Of a stretch of DNA of 64,000 bases, positions 43,110 through 54,333 are shown in pieces; positions within the stretch are counted from its first letter, which is position 1, and every line of letters begins with the position of its first letter. The stretch is from Achromobacter sp. Marseille-Q4962 (GTDB lineage: Bacteria; Pseudomonadota; Gammaproteobacteria; Burkholderiales; Burkholderiaceae_B), in contig NZ_CALSFU010000015.1 in NCBI RefSeq assembly GCF_943737005.1, positions 1 through 64,000 of the forward strand. Direction: 5' to 3'. The position numbers were made by a program, and so were the translations under genes. Below the pieces are notes generated by a model. It was not told the origin of the DNA and did not search any database. It saw only the letters and a program-made list of their open reading frames with translations.

Positions 43110-43286
43110 CCGCCGGTTGTTTGCCCATGCAGGGCGTTGTCTCCTCACCTGCATGGGAAGAGATTCTGCACCAGTTACGGGATTGCCACACTAGGGGAAT
43201 GCCCTAATTCGGCGCATTCATTTACTTATTCAATGCACCAAATCGGTGCATTGAATCACGAAAATCCCAGCTTCTGGGATTTTTTG
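43110..43286 (+). ncRNA. Candidate small noncoding RNA
   Basis: A stretch of about 175 nt contains ordered hairpins and no ORF. CCCATGCAGG/CCTGCATGGG forms a perfect 10-bp stem (43124-43157, 14-nt loop). A second perfect 11-bp stem at 43229-43255 has a 5-nt loop. A third hairpin, AAATCCCAG/CTGGGATTT (43262-43282), is followed by TTT and is a good Rho-independent terminator. A TATATA -10-like box at 43098-43103 would place the 5' end near 43110, but its -35 is poor. The structure suggests an sRNA; it resembles none of the 6S, 4.5S, tmRNA or RNase P families as I know them. Confidence 0.45.
43234..43250. promoter_or_regulatory. NtrC-like palindrome inside the candidate sRNA
   Basis: TGCACCAAATCGGTGCA is a perfect palindrome that fits the NtrC (NRI) operator consensus TGCACC-N5-GGTGCA. 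It also forms the core of the second sRNA hairpin. No sigma-54 promoter (GG-N10-GC) was found close by on either strand, so the match may simply be an RNA stem. Confidence 0.35.
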
Positions 43287-43394
43287 CCTCGACAACTGAT
43301 TCTGCCTCAATTTTCGCGCGCCCGGCGCCGGGCGCCGCCCGCCCTGGATCGGACCGGGGTTCCGGCTACGTATTGCCCGGAATTGTGCACGGCG

Positions 43395-43421
43395 ATTTTT
43401 ACGCCGCCTTTACACCCCGCC
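43395..43421 (+). promoter_or_regulatory. KdpE-like box and kdp promoter
   Basis: The segment ATTTTTACGCCGCCTTTACA followed by CCCCGCC resembles the T-rich KdpE site of E. coli, which also contains TTTACACCCCGCC. Two T-rich half sites are spaced by about one helical turn. TTTACA (43409-43414) can act as -35 with TATACC (43430-43435) 15 bp downstream, a short spacing suited to an activated promoter. It lies about 100 nt upstream of the kdp genes. Confidence 0.6.
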
Positions 43422-43522
43422 GCGAAAGCTATACCCCGTTTTTACCCCCCGCTCCCTAATCTGCCGGTGTCCTGGCGGGCCGCCCGCCGCATGCATGGGA
43501 GCCTGGCTCCCGGGAGGAAGAA

Positions 43523-43621
43523 ATGGATGCCGTCTATCTCGCGCTCTTCGCGCTCATGGCGGGGCTGACCTGGGCCCTGCTCCACTTCTGCGCCGCCCTG
43601 GCCCGGGGAGGCGCGTCATGA
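43523..43621 (+). CDS. Small membrane protein preceding kdpF (32 aa)
   Basis: A 32-codon ORF starts MDAVYLALFALMAGLTWALL and continues HFCAALARGGAS. It is preceded by a near-ideal GGGAGGAAGAA and its TGA overlaps the kdpF ATG (ATGA at 43618-43621). Residues 3-26 form one hydrophobic helix with a short polar tail, much like KdpF. Translation and coupling are strongly suggested by these signals. It may be an accessory Kdp peptide; I do not know a named family. Confidence 0.65.
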   Translation: MDAVYLALFALMAGLTWALLHFCAALARGGAS

Positions 43622-43707
43622 CCTGGCTTTACTGGCTGAGCGGCGCAACGGCGGCGCTGCTCTTCGCATACCTGCTGGCCGCCTTGTTCAAACCGGAGAA
43701 GTTCTGA
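43618..43707 (+). CDS. kdpF: Potassium-transporting ATPase KdpF subunit
   Basis: The 29-residue peptide MTWLYWLSGATAALLFAYLL followed by AALFKPEKF has the single helix and the KPE(K/R)F end typical of KdpF, which stabilises the KdpABC complex. Its start overlaps the preceding small ORF, and its stop overlaps the kdpA ATG (TGATG). Confidence 0.93.
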   Translation: MTWLYWLSGATAALLFAYLLAALFKPEKF

Positions 43708-45492
43708 TGGATGCCGATTTCCTGGGATTGCTGGCGCTGTACCTTGCCGTGCTGCTCGCGCTCGCCCCGCTGCTGGGGCGCTATATCCGCCTGGCCGTCG
43801 AAAACGGCCAGTGGCGCTGGACGGCCTGGGGCCGCCCCCTGGAGCGGGCCATTTACCGGCTGGGCGGCGTCGACCCCGCCGCGGACATGGGCTGGAAACG
43901 CTATGCCCTGTCGGTGCTCGCGTTCAACGTACTGGGCGTGCTGGCGGTGTACGCCTTGCAGCGCGCGCAGGGCGCCCTGCCGCTGAACCCCGCCGGCCTG
44001 GGCCCGGTGGCTCCCGATTCCGCGCTCAACACCGCGATCAGCTTCGTCGCCAATACCAATTGGCAGGGATACGCCGGCGAAAGCACCATGAGCTACCTCA
44101 CCCAGATGCTGGCGCTCACGGTGCAGAACTTCGTTTCGGCGGCGACCGGCATCGCCGTGCTGTTCGCCCTGGTGCGCGGGCTGGCGCGGCACAGCGCGGC
44201 GGGAATCGGCAACTTCTGGGCCGACCTGGTGCGCAGCACGCTATACGTGCTGCTGCCCCTGTCGCTGGCGCTGGCCCTGGCGCTGGTGAGCCAGGGCGTG
44301 ATCCAGAACACCAGCCCCTATCTCGAAGTGCCCCTGGTGGAAGCGGCGCACTATGAACAGCCGCGCATGGATGCGCAGGGCCGGCCCGTGCTCGACGCGC
44401 AGGGCCAGCCCCTGACCGAACCGGCGCTCGCCCGCACCCAGACCCTGGCCATGGGCCCCGTAGCCTCGCAGGAGGCCATCAAGCTGCTGGGCACCAACGG
44501 AGGCGGGTTCTTCAATGCCAATTCCGCGCACCCCTACGAAAACCCCACGCCGCTGGCCAATTTCCTGCAAATGCTGGCAATCCTGCTGATCCCGGCGGCG
44601 CTGTGCTTCACGTTCGGCGAAATGGTGGGCAGCCGGCGCCAGGGGCGCAGTCATTCTCGCCGCCATGACCCTGATGTTCGCCGCCTTCGCCCTGTGCACC
44701 CACTACTACGAGCGGCAGCCCAACCCCATGGCGGCGCAGGCCGGCGCGCAGACCCTGCCCGGCGTCGGCAACATGGAAGGCAAGGAAACGCGGTTCGGCG
44801 CAGGGGCCACCGCCCTCTACGCCACCGTGACTACCGCCGCTTCCTGCGGCGCGGTCAACGGCATGCACGACTCCCTCAACCCGATGGGCGGCCTGCCTCC
44901 CATGCTGTTGATGCAGCTGGGCGAAGTGGTGTTCGGCGGCGTGGGGTCGGGCTTGTACGGCATGCTGGCCTTCGCGCTGCTGGCGGTGTTCATCGCCGGC
45001 CTGATGATCGGCCGCACGCCCGAGTACCTGGGCAAGAAGATCGAGGCCTACGACATGAAGATGGTTTCGATCGTCATTCTGGCCACCCCGATGCTGGTGC
45101 TGGGCGGCACGGCCCTGGCCGTCACGCTGCCGGCCGGCCTGGCCGGTGTGCTCAACCCCGGCATACACGGCTACTCCGAGATCCTGTATGCGCTGTCCTC
45201 CGCGGCCAACAACAACGGCAGCGCCTTCGCGGGGCTGTCGGCCAACACGCCTTTCTACAACGTGCTGCTGGGCATCGCGATGTGGTTCGGCCGCTTCGCC
45301 GTCATCGTCGCCGTGCTGGCCCTGGCCGGCTCCATGGCGGCCAAGCGCCGCCTGCCCGCCGGCCCCGGCAGCATGCCGACGACCGGCCCGCTTTTCGTGA
45401 CGCTGCTCATCGGCGCCGTGCTGATGGTGGGCGCGCTCACTTATGTGCCCGCGCTCGCCCTCGGTCCGGTCGCGGAGCAGCTGCAACCCTGA
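43707..45492 (+). pseudogene. kdpA: Potassium-transporting ATPase KdpA subunit, frameshifted
   Basis: KdpA is the channel-like potassium-binding subunit. Residues 1 to about 312 read well in one frame, with the selectivity-loop-like segments NTNWQGYAGE and GTNGGGFFNANSAHPYENPTPL. Near 44645 the homology jumps to another frame, which continues [52 protein letters not shown] and ends [14 protein letters not shown]. Removing one G from the GGGG run at 44642-44645 restores a continuous family-like QGAVILAAM junction, so a one-base insertion or a sequencing error is likely. As it stands, the first frame ends out of register at 45635, so no functional KdpA is encoded. Confidence 0.88.
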
Positions 45493-45514
45493 TATCCAGA
45501 GGAATCCCCCCGAC

Positions 45515-47635
<2,121 letters not shown>

Positions 47636-47667
47636 ACCGCTTCCGCGCCTCGAATCAGGAGACTCTC

Positions 47668-48276
47668 ATGGAACAGAAAACCCCCGACGCCCGCCATGCC
47701 GGCATACTGCGCCCGGCGCTGGCCATCTTCGTCATGCTCTCGGCGCTCGCCGGGCTCGCCTATCCCCTGGCCGCCACCGGCCTGGCCGGGGCCTTGTTTC
47801 CGCGCCAGGCGGCGGGATCCCTCATCGAGCAGGACGGCAGGACGGTGGGATCCGCGCTCATCGGCCAGCCCTTCTCGTCGCCGCGCTACTTCTGGAGCCG
47901 GCCTTCGGCCACCGCCCCCATGCCTTACAACGCGGCGGCTTCGTCCGGCTCCAACCTGGGGCCGCGCAACCCCGCGCTGGCCGACGCCGTCGCCCAACGC
48001 ATCGCCGCGCTGCGGGCGGCCGATCCCGGCAACACGGCGCCCGTCCCCGCCGACCTCGTCACGGCGTCGGGCAGCGGGCTGGATCCGCACATCAGCCCGG
48101 AGGCGGCCGCCTATCAAGCGGCCCGTGTGGCGCGCGAACGCGGGCTGCCGCTGGCGCAGGTGCAGTCGCTCATCGCCGAGCACACCGCGGCCCCCTGGCC
48201 CGCCGTGCTCGGCCGGCCCGCGGTCAACGTCCTCACGCTCAATCTCGCGCTGGACCGGCTGGAGCGGGCGCGGTGA
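47668..48276 (+). CDS. kdpC: Potassium-transporting ATPase KdpC subunit
   Basis: The 202-residue protein has one N-terminal helix ([27 protein letters not shown]) and a periplasmic domain with the KdpC motifs [53 protein letters not shown] and [10 protein letters not shown]. It is required for KdpB function and raises ATP affinity. It starts 32 nt after kdpB behind CAGGAGA. Confidence 0.97.
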   Translation: MEQKTPDARHAGILRPALAIFVMLSALAGLAYPLAATGLAGALFPRQAAGSLIEQDGRTVGSALIGQPFSSPRYFWSRPSATAPMPYNAAASSGSNLGPRNPALADAVAQRIAALRAADPGNTAPVPADLVTASGSGLDPHISPEAAAYQAARVARERGLPLAQVQSLIAEHTAAPWPAVLGRPAVNVLTLNLALDRLERAR

Positions 48277-48348
48277 CGCGCGCCAGGACGCGCCGGCAGG
48301 GGACGTATAGTATGGCGAGCTTCACCTTTCCCTCCGGCGCCCGCGCAC

Positions 48349-51114
48349 ATGGCTGAACGCACCGACGAGCGTCCCGACCCGGACGCATTGTTGAAAACCC
48401 TGGACGACGAAAGCCGCCAGGCCGCGCGCGGCAGGCTGCGCGTGTACTTCGGCGCCTCGGCGGGCGTGGGCAAGACCTGCGCCATGCTGGCCGCCGCGCA
48501 GGCGCAGGCCGCGCAGGGCGTGCCGGTGGCGGCCGGCGTGGTCGAAACCCACGGACGCCGCGAAACCGCGGCCTTGCTCGAAGGACTGGCGGTCCTGCCC
48601 TTGCGCCGCGTCGAGCACCGCGGCCGCGTGCTGCAGGAATTCGACCTCGACGCCGCGCTCGCGCTGCGGCCCGCGCTGATCCTGGTCGACGAGCTGGCGC
48701 ACACCAACGCGCCCGGATCGCGGCACGCCAAGCGCTGGCAGGACATCGAAGAACTCCTCGCCGCCGGCATCGACGTCTGGACCACCCTCAACGTGCAGCA
48801 CCTGGACAGCCTGAACGAGGCCGTGGGCGGCATCACGGGCGTGCGCGTGCGCGAAACCGTGCCCGATGCGGTGTTCGACGGCGCGGACGAAGTCATCCTG
48901 GTGGATATCCCGGCCGACGAACTGCTGCGCCGCCTGAAGGAGGGCAAGGTCTACCTGCCGGAGCAGGCGCGCCACGCGGGCCGCAATTTCTTCCGCAAGG
49001 GAAACCTGATCGCGCTGCGCGAGCTGGCGCTGCGCCGCACCGCCGAGCACGTGGACGACGACGTGCAGGCTTACCGCCGCGACCGCGCCATCGAGCCCGT
49101 ATGGCGCACGCGCGAGGCGGTGGTGGCCTGCATTGGCGCCGACGCCGACGCGGAATACGTGATCCGCAGCGCGCACCGCCTGAGCCGGCAGCTCGAATGC
49201 GATCTGCACGTGGTAACCATAGACCGTCCGCGCGCGACGCCCGCGCCGCAGGCGCTGCGCGAGCGCCTGGAGCGCGGCCTGGCCCTGGCGGATTCGCTGG
49301 GCGCGCGCACCGAGACCCTGGCCGGCGGCGATATGGTGGAAGCCATGGTGCGCTACGTCCGCCGCCACAACATCACCAAGGCGGTCATCGGCCGCACGCG
49401 CGCGAGCGGGCTGCAGCGCCTGCGCCTGTCGGTTTCGGCACTGCTGTCCGCGGCGCTGGCGCCGGGCTGGCTCTGGCGGCGGCAGAGCTTTGCCGACCGC
49501 CTGGCGGCCGGCTGTCCGGAAATCGACGTGATCCGGCTGGGCGCCCCGCCCCTGCCCGCCGCCGAGCGCGGACGCGCGCCGCCCGCGCCGGATGCCGCCC
49601 GGCCCCGCGGAACGCATCCGCTCGCGGGTTATGCCTGGGCGCTCTGCTATTGCGCTGCGGCCGCCGGCATTTCCGCGCTGGCATTCCCCGCGCTGCACCA
49701 GACCAACATCGTCATGCTCTTCCTGCTGGCGGTGGTGGGCGTGGCGCTGCGCCATGGGCGCGGGCCGGCCGCGCTGGCTTCCGTCGTCAGCGTGGGGCTG
49801 TTCGACTTCCTGTTCGTCCAGCCGCTGGCCTCCTTTGCCGTTTCGGACGTGCAGTACCTGCTGACCTTCGGCGTGCTGCTGACGGTGGGCCTGCTCATCG
49901 GCCAGCTCACCGCGGGCCTGCGCCTGCAGGCGCAGGCTTCGGTCAAGCGCGAGGCCGACGCGCGCAGCCTTTACGAATTCGCGCGCGAACTGTCGTCCGC
50001 CCTGCTGCCCGGGCAGATCGTCGCATCGGCCGACGCCTTCATTCACGCCACGTTCGGCTCGCGCTGCGCGCTGTACATACAGGGCATGGACGAGCGCCTG
50101 TCGCTGGCCTCTCCCTCCGAGGGCATGGCCGGCCTGGAGCCGGCGCTGGCGCAATGGGTGTACGACCACGGCCAGCCGGCCGGGGCCGGCACGGCCACGC
50201 TCTCGCGCAGCGAGCTGCTGTACCTGCCGCTGAAGGCGCCCATGCGCACGCGCGGCGTGCTGGCGCTGGCCGCGCCGCACCGCGGCCTCTATGCCGACGC
50301 CGGGGCCCGACGGCAGATCGAGGCATACGCCACCCTGATCGCCATCGCGCTGGAACGCCTGCACTATGTGGAAGTGGCGCAGCAGGCGCTGCTGACCATG
50401 GAATCGGAAAGACTGCGCAACTCGCTGCTGGCGGCGGTGTCGCACGATCTGCGCACGCCGCTCACCAGCCTGGTGGGCCTGGCCGACACGCTGCTGCGCC
50501 AGCCGGACGCGCTGCCGCGCGCCGCGCAGGAGACGGCGCGCGCCATGCGCGAACAGGCCCAGCGCATGCAGGCGCTGGTGATCAATCTGCTCGACATGGC
50601 GAGGCTGCAGAACCGCGCCGCGCCGCTGCGCAAAGAATGGCAGTCCATCGAGGAGCTGGTGGGCGCGGCGCTGGCCGACCTGCGCGAACCCCTGTCCGGC
50701 CACCGGATCGCCGTGGCCCCGCTGTCCGACCTTCCGCTGGTGGAATGCGATGGCGTGCTGATCGAGCGGGTGCTCTGCAACCTGCTCGAAAACGCCGCCA
50801 AGTTCACGCCCGCCGGCAGTACGATACGCGTTCACGCCATGGCGGCGGACGGCGAGCTGCGGGTGTCGGTGTGCGACGAGGGCCCCGGCGTGCCGGCGGG
50901 CGCCGAGCGCCGCATTTTCGAGAAGTTCACGCGCGGCGAACGCGAGTCCGCCACCCCGGGCGTGGGCCTGGGGCTGGCGGTCTGCGAAGCCATCGTGGCC
51001 GCGCACCACGGCCGCATCTGGGTCGAACCGGCGCCCGGCCAGCCGCGGGGCGCGCGGTTCGTCTTTACCTTGCCGCTGGGCGCGCCGCCCCCGGTACAAC
51101 CCGAAATCTCCTGA
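48349..51114 (+). CDS. kdpD: Potassium sensor histidine kinase KdpD
   Basis: The 921-residue sensor phosphorylates KdpE under potassium limitation or high osmolarity. It has the N-terminal KdpD domain with Walker A GASAGVGKTCAML (about residue 36) and LVDELAHTNAPGSRHAKRWQ, a Usp-like domain (about 250-380), four membrane helices (about 420-520), a GAF domain and the kinase module: H-box VSHDLRTPLTSL (about 696), N-box NLLENAAKFTP and GVGLGLAVCEAIVAAHHGR. The ATG at 48349 begins MAERTDERPDPDALL. A TATAGT box at 48306-48311 might give it a promoter of its own. Confidence 0.96.
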   Translation: MAERTDERPDPDALLKTLDDESRQAARGRLRVYFGASAGVGKTCAMLAAAQAQAAQGVPVAAGVVETHGRRETAALLEGLAVLPLRRVEHRGRVLQEFDLDAALALRPALILVDELAHTNAPGSRHAKRWQDIEELLAAGIDVWTTLNVQHLDSLNEAVGGITGVRVRETVPDAVFDGADEVILVDIPADELLRRLKEGKVYLPEQARHAGRNFFRKGNLIALRELALRRTAEHVDDDVQAYRRDRAIEPVWRTREAVVACIGADADAEYVIRSAHRLSRQLECDLHVVTIDRPRATPAPQALRERLERGLALADSLGARTETLAGGDMVEAMVRYVRRHNITKAVIGRTRASGLQRLRLSVSALLSAALAPGWLWRRQSFADRLAAGCPEIDVIRLGAPPLPAAERGRAPPAPDAARPRGTHPLAGYAWALCYCAAAAGISALAFPALHQTNIVMLFLLAVVGVALRHGRGPAALASVVSVGLFDFLFVQPLASFAVSDVQYLLTFGVLLTVGLLIGQLTAGLRLQAQASVKREADARSLYEFARELSSALLPGQIVASADAFIHATFGSRCALYIQGMDERLSLASPSEGMAGLEPALAQWVYDHGQPAGAGTATLSRSELLYLPLKAPMRTRGVLALAAPHRGLYADAGARRQIEAYATLIAIALERLHYVEVAQQALLTMESERLRNSLLAAVSHDLRTPLTSLVGLADTLLRQPDALPRAAQETARAMREQAQRMQALVINLLDMARLQNRAAPLRKEWQSIEELVGAALADLREPLSGHRIAVAPLSDLPLVECDGVLIERVLCNLLENAAKFTPAGSTIRVHAMAADGELRVSVCDEGPGVPAGAERRIFEKFTRGERESATPGVGLGLAVCEAIVAAHHGRIWVEPAPGQPRGARFVFTLPLGAPPPVQPEIS

Positions 51115-51117
51115 CGC

Positions 51118-51810
51118 ATGTTCGACTATCAGCCCACCCTGCTACTCATCGAAGACGACGCCGGCATCCGGCGTTTCGTGCGCCAGGCCCTGGAGGACGA
51201 AGGTTGTGCGGTGCACGAAGCGGAAACCGTCAGGCGCGGCCTGATCGAGGCCGGCACGCGGCAGCCCGACGCCGTGATCCTGGATCTCGGCCTGCCCGAC
51301 GACGACGGCATGACGCTGATCCGCGAGCTGCGGGGCTGGACCGAGGTGCCGGTGCTGGTGCTCTCGGCGCGCACGGCGGAAGCCGACAAGGTGGCCGCCC
51401 TGGACGCCGGCGCCGACGACTACCTGACCAAGCCGTTCGGCGTGAACGAACTGCTGGCGCGCCTGCGCGTACTGCTGCGCCGGCATGCGCGCGGCGGCGC
51501 GGGCAATGCGACGGAGATCCGCTTCGGCGACGTGCGCGTCGATTTTTCCAGGCGCGTGGTCGAGCGCGGCGGCAGGCACGTGCACCTGACGTCGCTGGAA
51601 TACCGCCTGCTCGCCGCACTGCTCGCGCACCGCGGCAAGGTCATGACCCACCGCGAACTGCTGCGCGAAGTATGGGGCCCTTCGCACGTGGAAAGCCACC
51701 ATTACCTGCGCATCTACATGGGCCACCTGCGCCAGAAGCTGGAGGCCGATCCGGCCCAGCCCGCGTACCTGCTCACGGAAATCGGCGTGGGCTACCGTTT
51801 CGCGGGCTGA
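51118..51810 (+). CDS. kdpE: Potassium response regulator KdpE
   Basis: The 230-residue OmpR-type regulator activates the kdp operon. The receiver domain contains the acidic pocket IEDDAG (about 12), phospho-acceptor in VILDLGLPDDDG (about residue 57) and TKPFGVNELLARL; the C-terminal winged helix carries LTSLEYRLLAALLAHRGKVMTHRELLREVWG and the final VGYRFAG. It starts 3 nt after the kdpD stop. The gene converges with icd. Confidence 0.96.
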   Translation: MFDYQPTLLLIEDDAGIRRFVRQALEDEGCAVHEAETVRRGLIEAGTRQPDAVILDLGLPDDDGMTLIRELRGWTEVPVLVLSARTAEADKVAALDAGADDYLTKPFGVNELLARLRVLLRRHARGGAGNATEIRFGDVRVDFSRRVVERGGRHVHLTSLEYRLLAALLAHRGKVMTHRELLREVWGPSHVESHHYLRIYMGHLRQKLEADPAQPAYLLTEIGVGYRFAG

Positions 51811-51819
51811 ATGCCGGCG

Positions 51820-51853
51820 AAAAAAAGCCCGCCTGTCGGCAGGACGGGCGGGC
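51820..51853 (-). terminator. Terminator of icd
   Basis: On the minus strand GCCCGCC pairs with GGCGGGC across a 13-nt loop, followed by seven T. It lies 26 nt beyond the icd stop and within the convergent kdpE-icd gap. Confidence 0.85.
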
Positions 51854-51878
51854 CCGGGCGCCGGCAAGCCGGCTGCCG

Positions 51879-53135
51879 CTACATGTTTTCGATCATGACC
51901 TGGCCGAAGCCCGAGCACGACACTTGCGTGGCGCCTTCGAGCAGGCGGGCGAAATCATAGGTGACCTTCTTGGACAGGATGGATTTCTCCATGCTGGAGA
52001 TGATGAGGTCGGCCGCCTCGGTCCAGCCCATGTGGCGCAGCATCATCTCGGCCGAGAGAATCTCGGAACCCGGATTGACGTAGTCCTTGCCCGCGTACTT
52101 GGGCGCCGTGCCGTGCGTGGCCTCGAACATGGCCACGGAGTCGGAAAGGTTGGCCCCCGGCGCGATGCCGATGCCGCCCACCTGCGCCGCCAGCGCGTCG
52201 GAGATGTAGTCGCCGTTCAGGTTCAGCGTGGCGATGACGTCGTACTCGGCCGGGCGCAGCAGGATCTGCTGCAGGAAGGCGTCGGCGATCGAATCCTTGA
52301 CGGTGATCTCGCGGCCCGTCTTGGGATTCTTGAACTTGCACCACGGGCCGCCGTCGATGAGCTGCGCGCCGAATTCCTTCTGCGCCAGGGCGTAGCCCCA
52401 GTCGCGGAAGCCGCCCTCGGTGAACTTCATGATGTTGCCCTTGTGCACCAGCGTGACCGAAGAGCGGTCGTTGTCGATGGCGTACTGCAGGGCCTTGCGC
52501 ACCAGGCGCTCGGTGCCTTCGCGCGACACCGGCTTGATGCCGATGGACGAGGTGTTCGGGAAACGGATTTTCTTCACGCCGAGCCGGGTCTGCAGGAACT
52601 GGATGAGTTCCTTGGCCTGCTCGCTCTCGGCCATGTATTCGATGCCGGCGTAGATGTCTTCGGAGTTCTCGCGGAAGATGACCATGTCGGTCTTCTCGGG
52701 CTCGCGCACCGGCGAGGGCACGCCCTTGAAATAACGCACCGGGCGCAGGCAGACGTACAGGTCGAGCTGCTGGCGCAGCGCCACGTTGAGCGAGCGGATG
52801 CCGCCGCCCACGGGCGTGGTGAGCGGTCCCTTGATGGACACGACATAGTCCTTCACCACATCGAGCGTCTCGTCGGGCAGCCAGACGTCGGGGCCGTAGA
52901 CCTTGGTGGCCTTCTCGCCGGCGTAGACCTCCATCCAGTGGATCTTGCGCTTGCCGCCGTAGGCTTTCTGCACCGCAGCATCCACCACCTTGATCATCAC
53001 GGGGGTGATGTCGGCGCCGGTTCCATCGCCCTCGATGTAGGGGACGATGGGCTGATCCGGCACATTCAGCGAGAAATCGGCGTTGACCGTAATCTTCTGG
53101 CCCCCAGCGGGCACCTTGATGTGTTGGTAGGACAT
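51879..53135 (-). CDS. icd: NADP-dependent isocitrate dehydrogenase
   Basis: The 418-residue TCA-cycle enzyme converts isocitrate to 2-oxoglutarate. Its sequence follows the E. coli-type homodimeric [21 protein letters not shown] (about 30-46), the phosphorylation-site serine region in [25 protein letters not shown] (about 200), the cofactor-binding [30 protein letters not shown] (about 347) and the final [11 protein letters not shown]. The start [15 protein letters not shown] has AGGAGCAA-like sequence upstream. It stands alone and converges with kdpE. Confidence 0.97.
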   Translation of the reverse strand: MSYQHIKVPAGGQKITVNADFSLNVPDQPIVPYIEGDGTGADITPVMIKVVDAAVQKAYGGKRKIHWMEVYAGEKATKVYGPDVWLPDETLDVVKDYVVSIKGPLTTPVGGGIRSLNVALRQQLDLYVCLRPVRYFKGVPSPVREPEKTDMVIFRENSEDIYAGIEYMAESEQAKELIQFLQTRLGVKKIRFPNTSSIGIKPVSREGTERLVRKALQYAIDNDRSSVTLVHKGNIMKFTEGGFRDWGYALAQKEFGAQLIDGGPWCKFKNPKTGREITVKDSIADAFLQQILLRPAEYDVIATLNLNGDYISDALAAQVGGIGIAPGANLSDSVAMFEATHGTAPKYAGKDYVNPGSEILSAEMMLRHMGWTEAADLIISSMEKSILSKKVTYDFARLLEGATQVSCSGFGQVMIENM

Positions 53136-53390
53136 GTATGCTCCATTTGCTCCAGGTGATTTTTTCCGCGCGTGCGCCGCATCGGACGGCGCGGCCGCCG
53201 CGGGTGGACCCGTCCGCGGAACGCGCGCCGGCTGGCGGATAGCTCGACCATTCTATATCGCATTGCACGTCCCGCAGCGAGAATCGCCTTCACCGCCCTG
53301 GGCCGGTTCTCCCCGCCTTGCCGATTTCCCGGGCCGATAGCACAATGGGGAGCTTCCTCCACCCGCTCCCGCCCTGGCCCTGGCTTTACC

Positions 53391-54275
53391 ATGACCGGCT
53401 CCCCCCGCCTGTTCGACAGCGTCCGCCCCCGGCTGCACGCCATCGCCTATCGCATGCTGGGTTCGGTGGAAGAAGCGGAAGACGTGGTGCAGGACGCCTG
53501 GCTGCGCTGGCACGAGGCCGACACGCAGGCGCTGGACAATCCCGAGGCGTGGCTGGTCACGGTCACGACGCGGCTGGCCATCGACCGCCTGCGCAGCCTG
53601 AAGGCCGAGCGGGCCCGCTACGTGGGCGTCTGGCTGCCGGAGCCCGTGCTGACCGCGCCCCAGGCCACGCCGGAAGAAGCCCACGAACGCGCCGACGACG
53701 TTTCCGTGGCCTTCCTGTACCTGCTGGAGCGCCTGTCGCCCGAGGCCCGCGCCGCCTTCCTGATGCGCGAGGTGTTCGATGCCGAATACGCCGAAGTGGC
53801 GCGCACGCTCGGCAAGACCGAAACGGCATGCCGCCAGCTCGTGAGCCGGGCGAGACGGCAACTGCGCCAGGGCCCGCGCCGCCTGGCGGTGCCCCGCGCA
53901 ACCCACCACCGCCTGATGCGGGACTTTGCCGACGCCATGCGGCGCGGCGACCTCCATGGGCTGCAAGCGCTGCTGGCCGACGACGCCGAGCTCATCGGCG
54001 ACGGCGGCGGCAAGGTGCCGAGTTTCGCAAGCCTGGCGGGAGGCCGGCGGCTGGCCCAACTGTTCTACGCCGGCAAGCGCCGCTACGGCGACGCGCTGCG
54101 CGTGGAAGTGGCCCAGGTGAACGGCCAGTGGGCGCTGCTGCGCTTCATCGAGGGCGCCCTGGAATCGGTGCAGTCCTATGAAACCGACGGAAGCCGCATC
54201 GTCCGGGTGCTGGTCCAGCGCAATCCGGACAAACTGGCTCGCGTGGCCGCGGCCTTCGATTCGGCGCCTTCCTGA
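53391..54275 (+). CDS. ECF41-type RNA polymerase sigma factor
   Basis: The 294-residue sigma factor has region 2 (LHAIAYRMLGSVEEAEDVVQDAWLRW, about 14-39) and region 4 (LSPEARAAFLMREVF to LVSRARRQLR). A SnoaL-like C-terminal domain is fused. The signature motifs of group ECF41 are present: WLPEP in the linker (about residue 86), DGGGK (about 203) and NPDKL near the end. In this group the C-terminal domain modulates activity in place of an anti-sigma factor, and adjacent genes encode carboxymuconolactone decarboxylase-like, oxidoreductase or epimerase proteins. Such a gene lies 2.1 kb away here. Confidence 0.92.
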   Translation: MTGSPRLFDSVRPRLHAIAYRMLGSVEEAEDVVQDAWLRWHEADTQALDNPEAWLVTVTTRLAIDRLRSLKAERARYVGVWLPEPVLTAPQATPEEAHERADDVSVAFLYLLERLSPEARAAFLMREVFDAEYAEVARTLGKTETACRQLVSRARRQLRQGPRRLAVPRATHHRLMRDFADAMRRGDLHGLQALLADDAELIGDGGGKVPSFASLAGGRRLAQLFYAGKRRYGDALRVEVAQVNGQWALLRFIEGALESVQSYETDGSRIVRVLVQRNPDKLARVAAAFDSAPS

Positions 54276-54297
54276 TCCGCCTTTTTTTCGAGCCGGA

Positions 54298-54324
54298 CGT
54301 CACAAAACGCCCCCGGCGGCCGTC
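54298..54324 (+). promoter_or_regulatory. Candidate ECF41-dependent promoter
   Basis: CGTCACA (54298-54304) and CGTC (54321-54324), separated by 16 bp, fit the ECF41 promoter pattern TGTCACA ... CGTC except for the first base. It ends 9 nt upstream of the LysR start codon and 23-49 nt downstream of the sigma-factor stop. Confidence 0.5.
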
Positions 54325-54333
54325 TTACGGGGC

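Noticed and set aside
43110..43286. 6S RNA identity for the candidate sRNA
   Set aside because: The length fits, but there is no single long rod with a central bubble; the structure is a series of separate hairpins.
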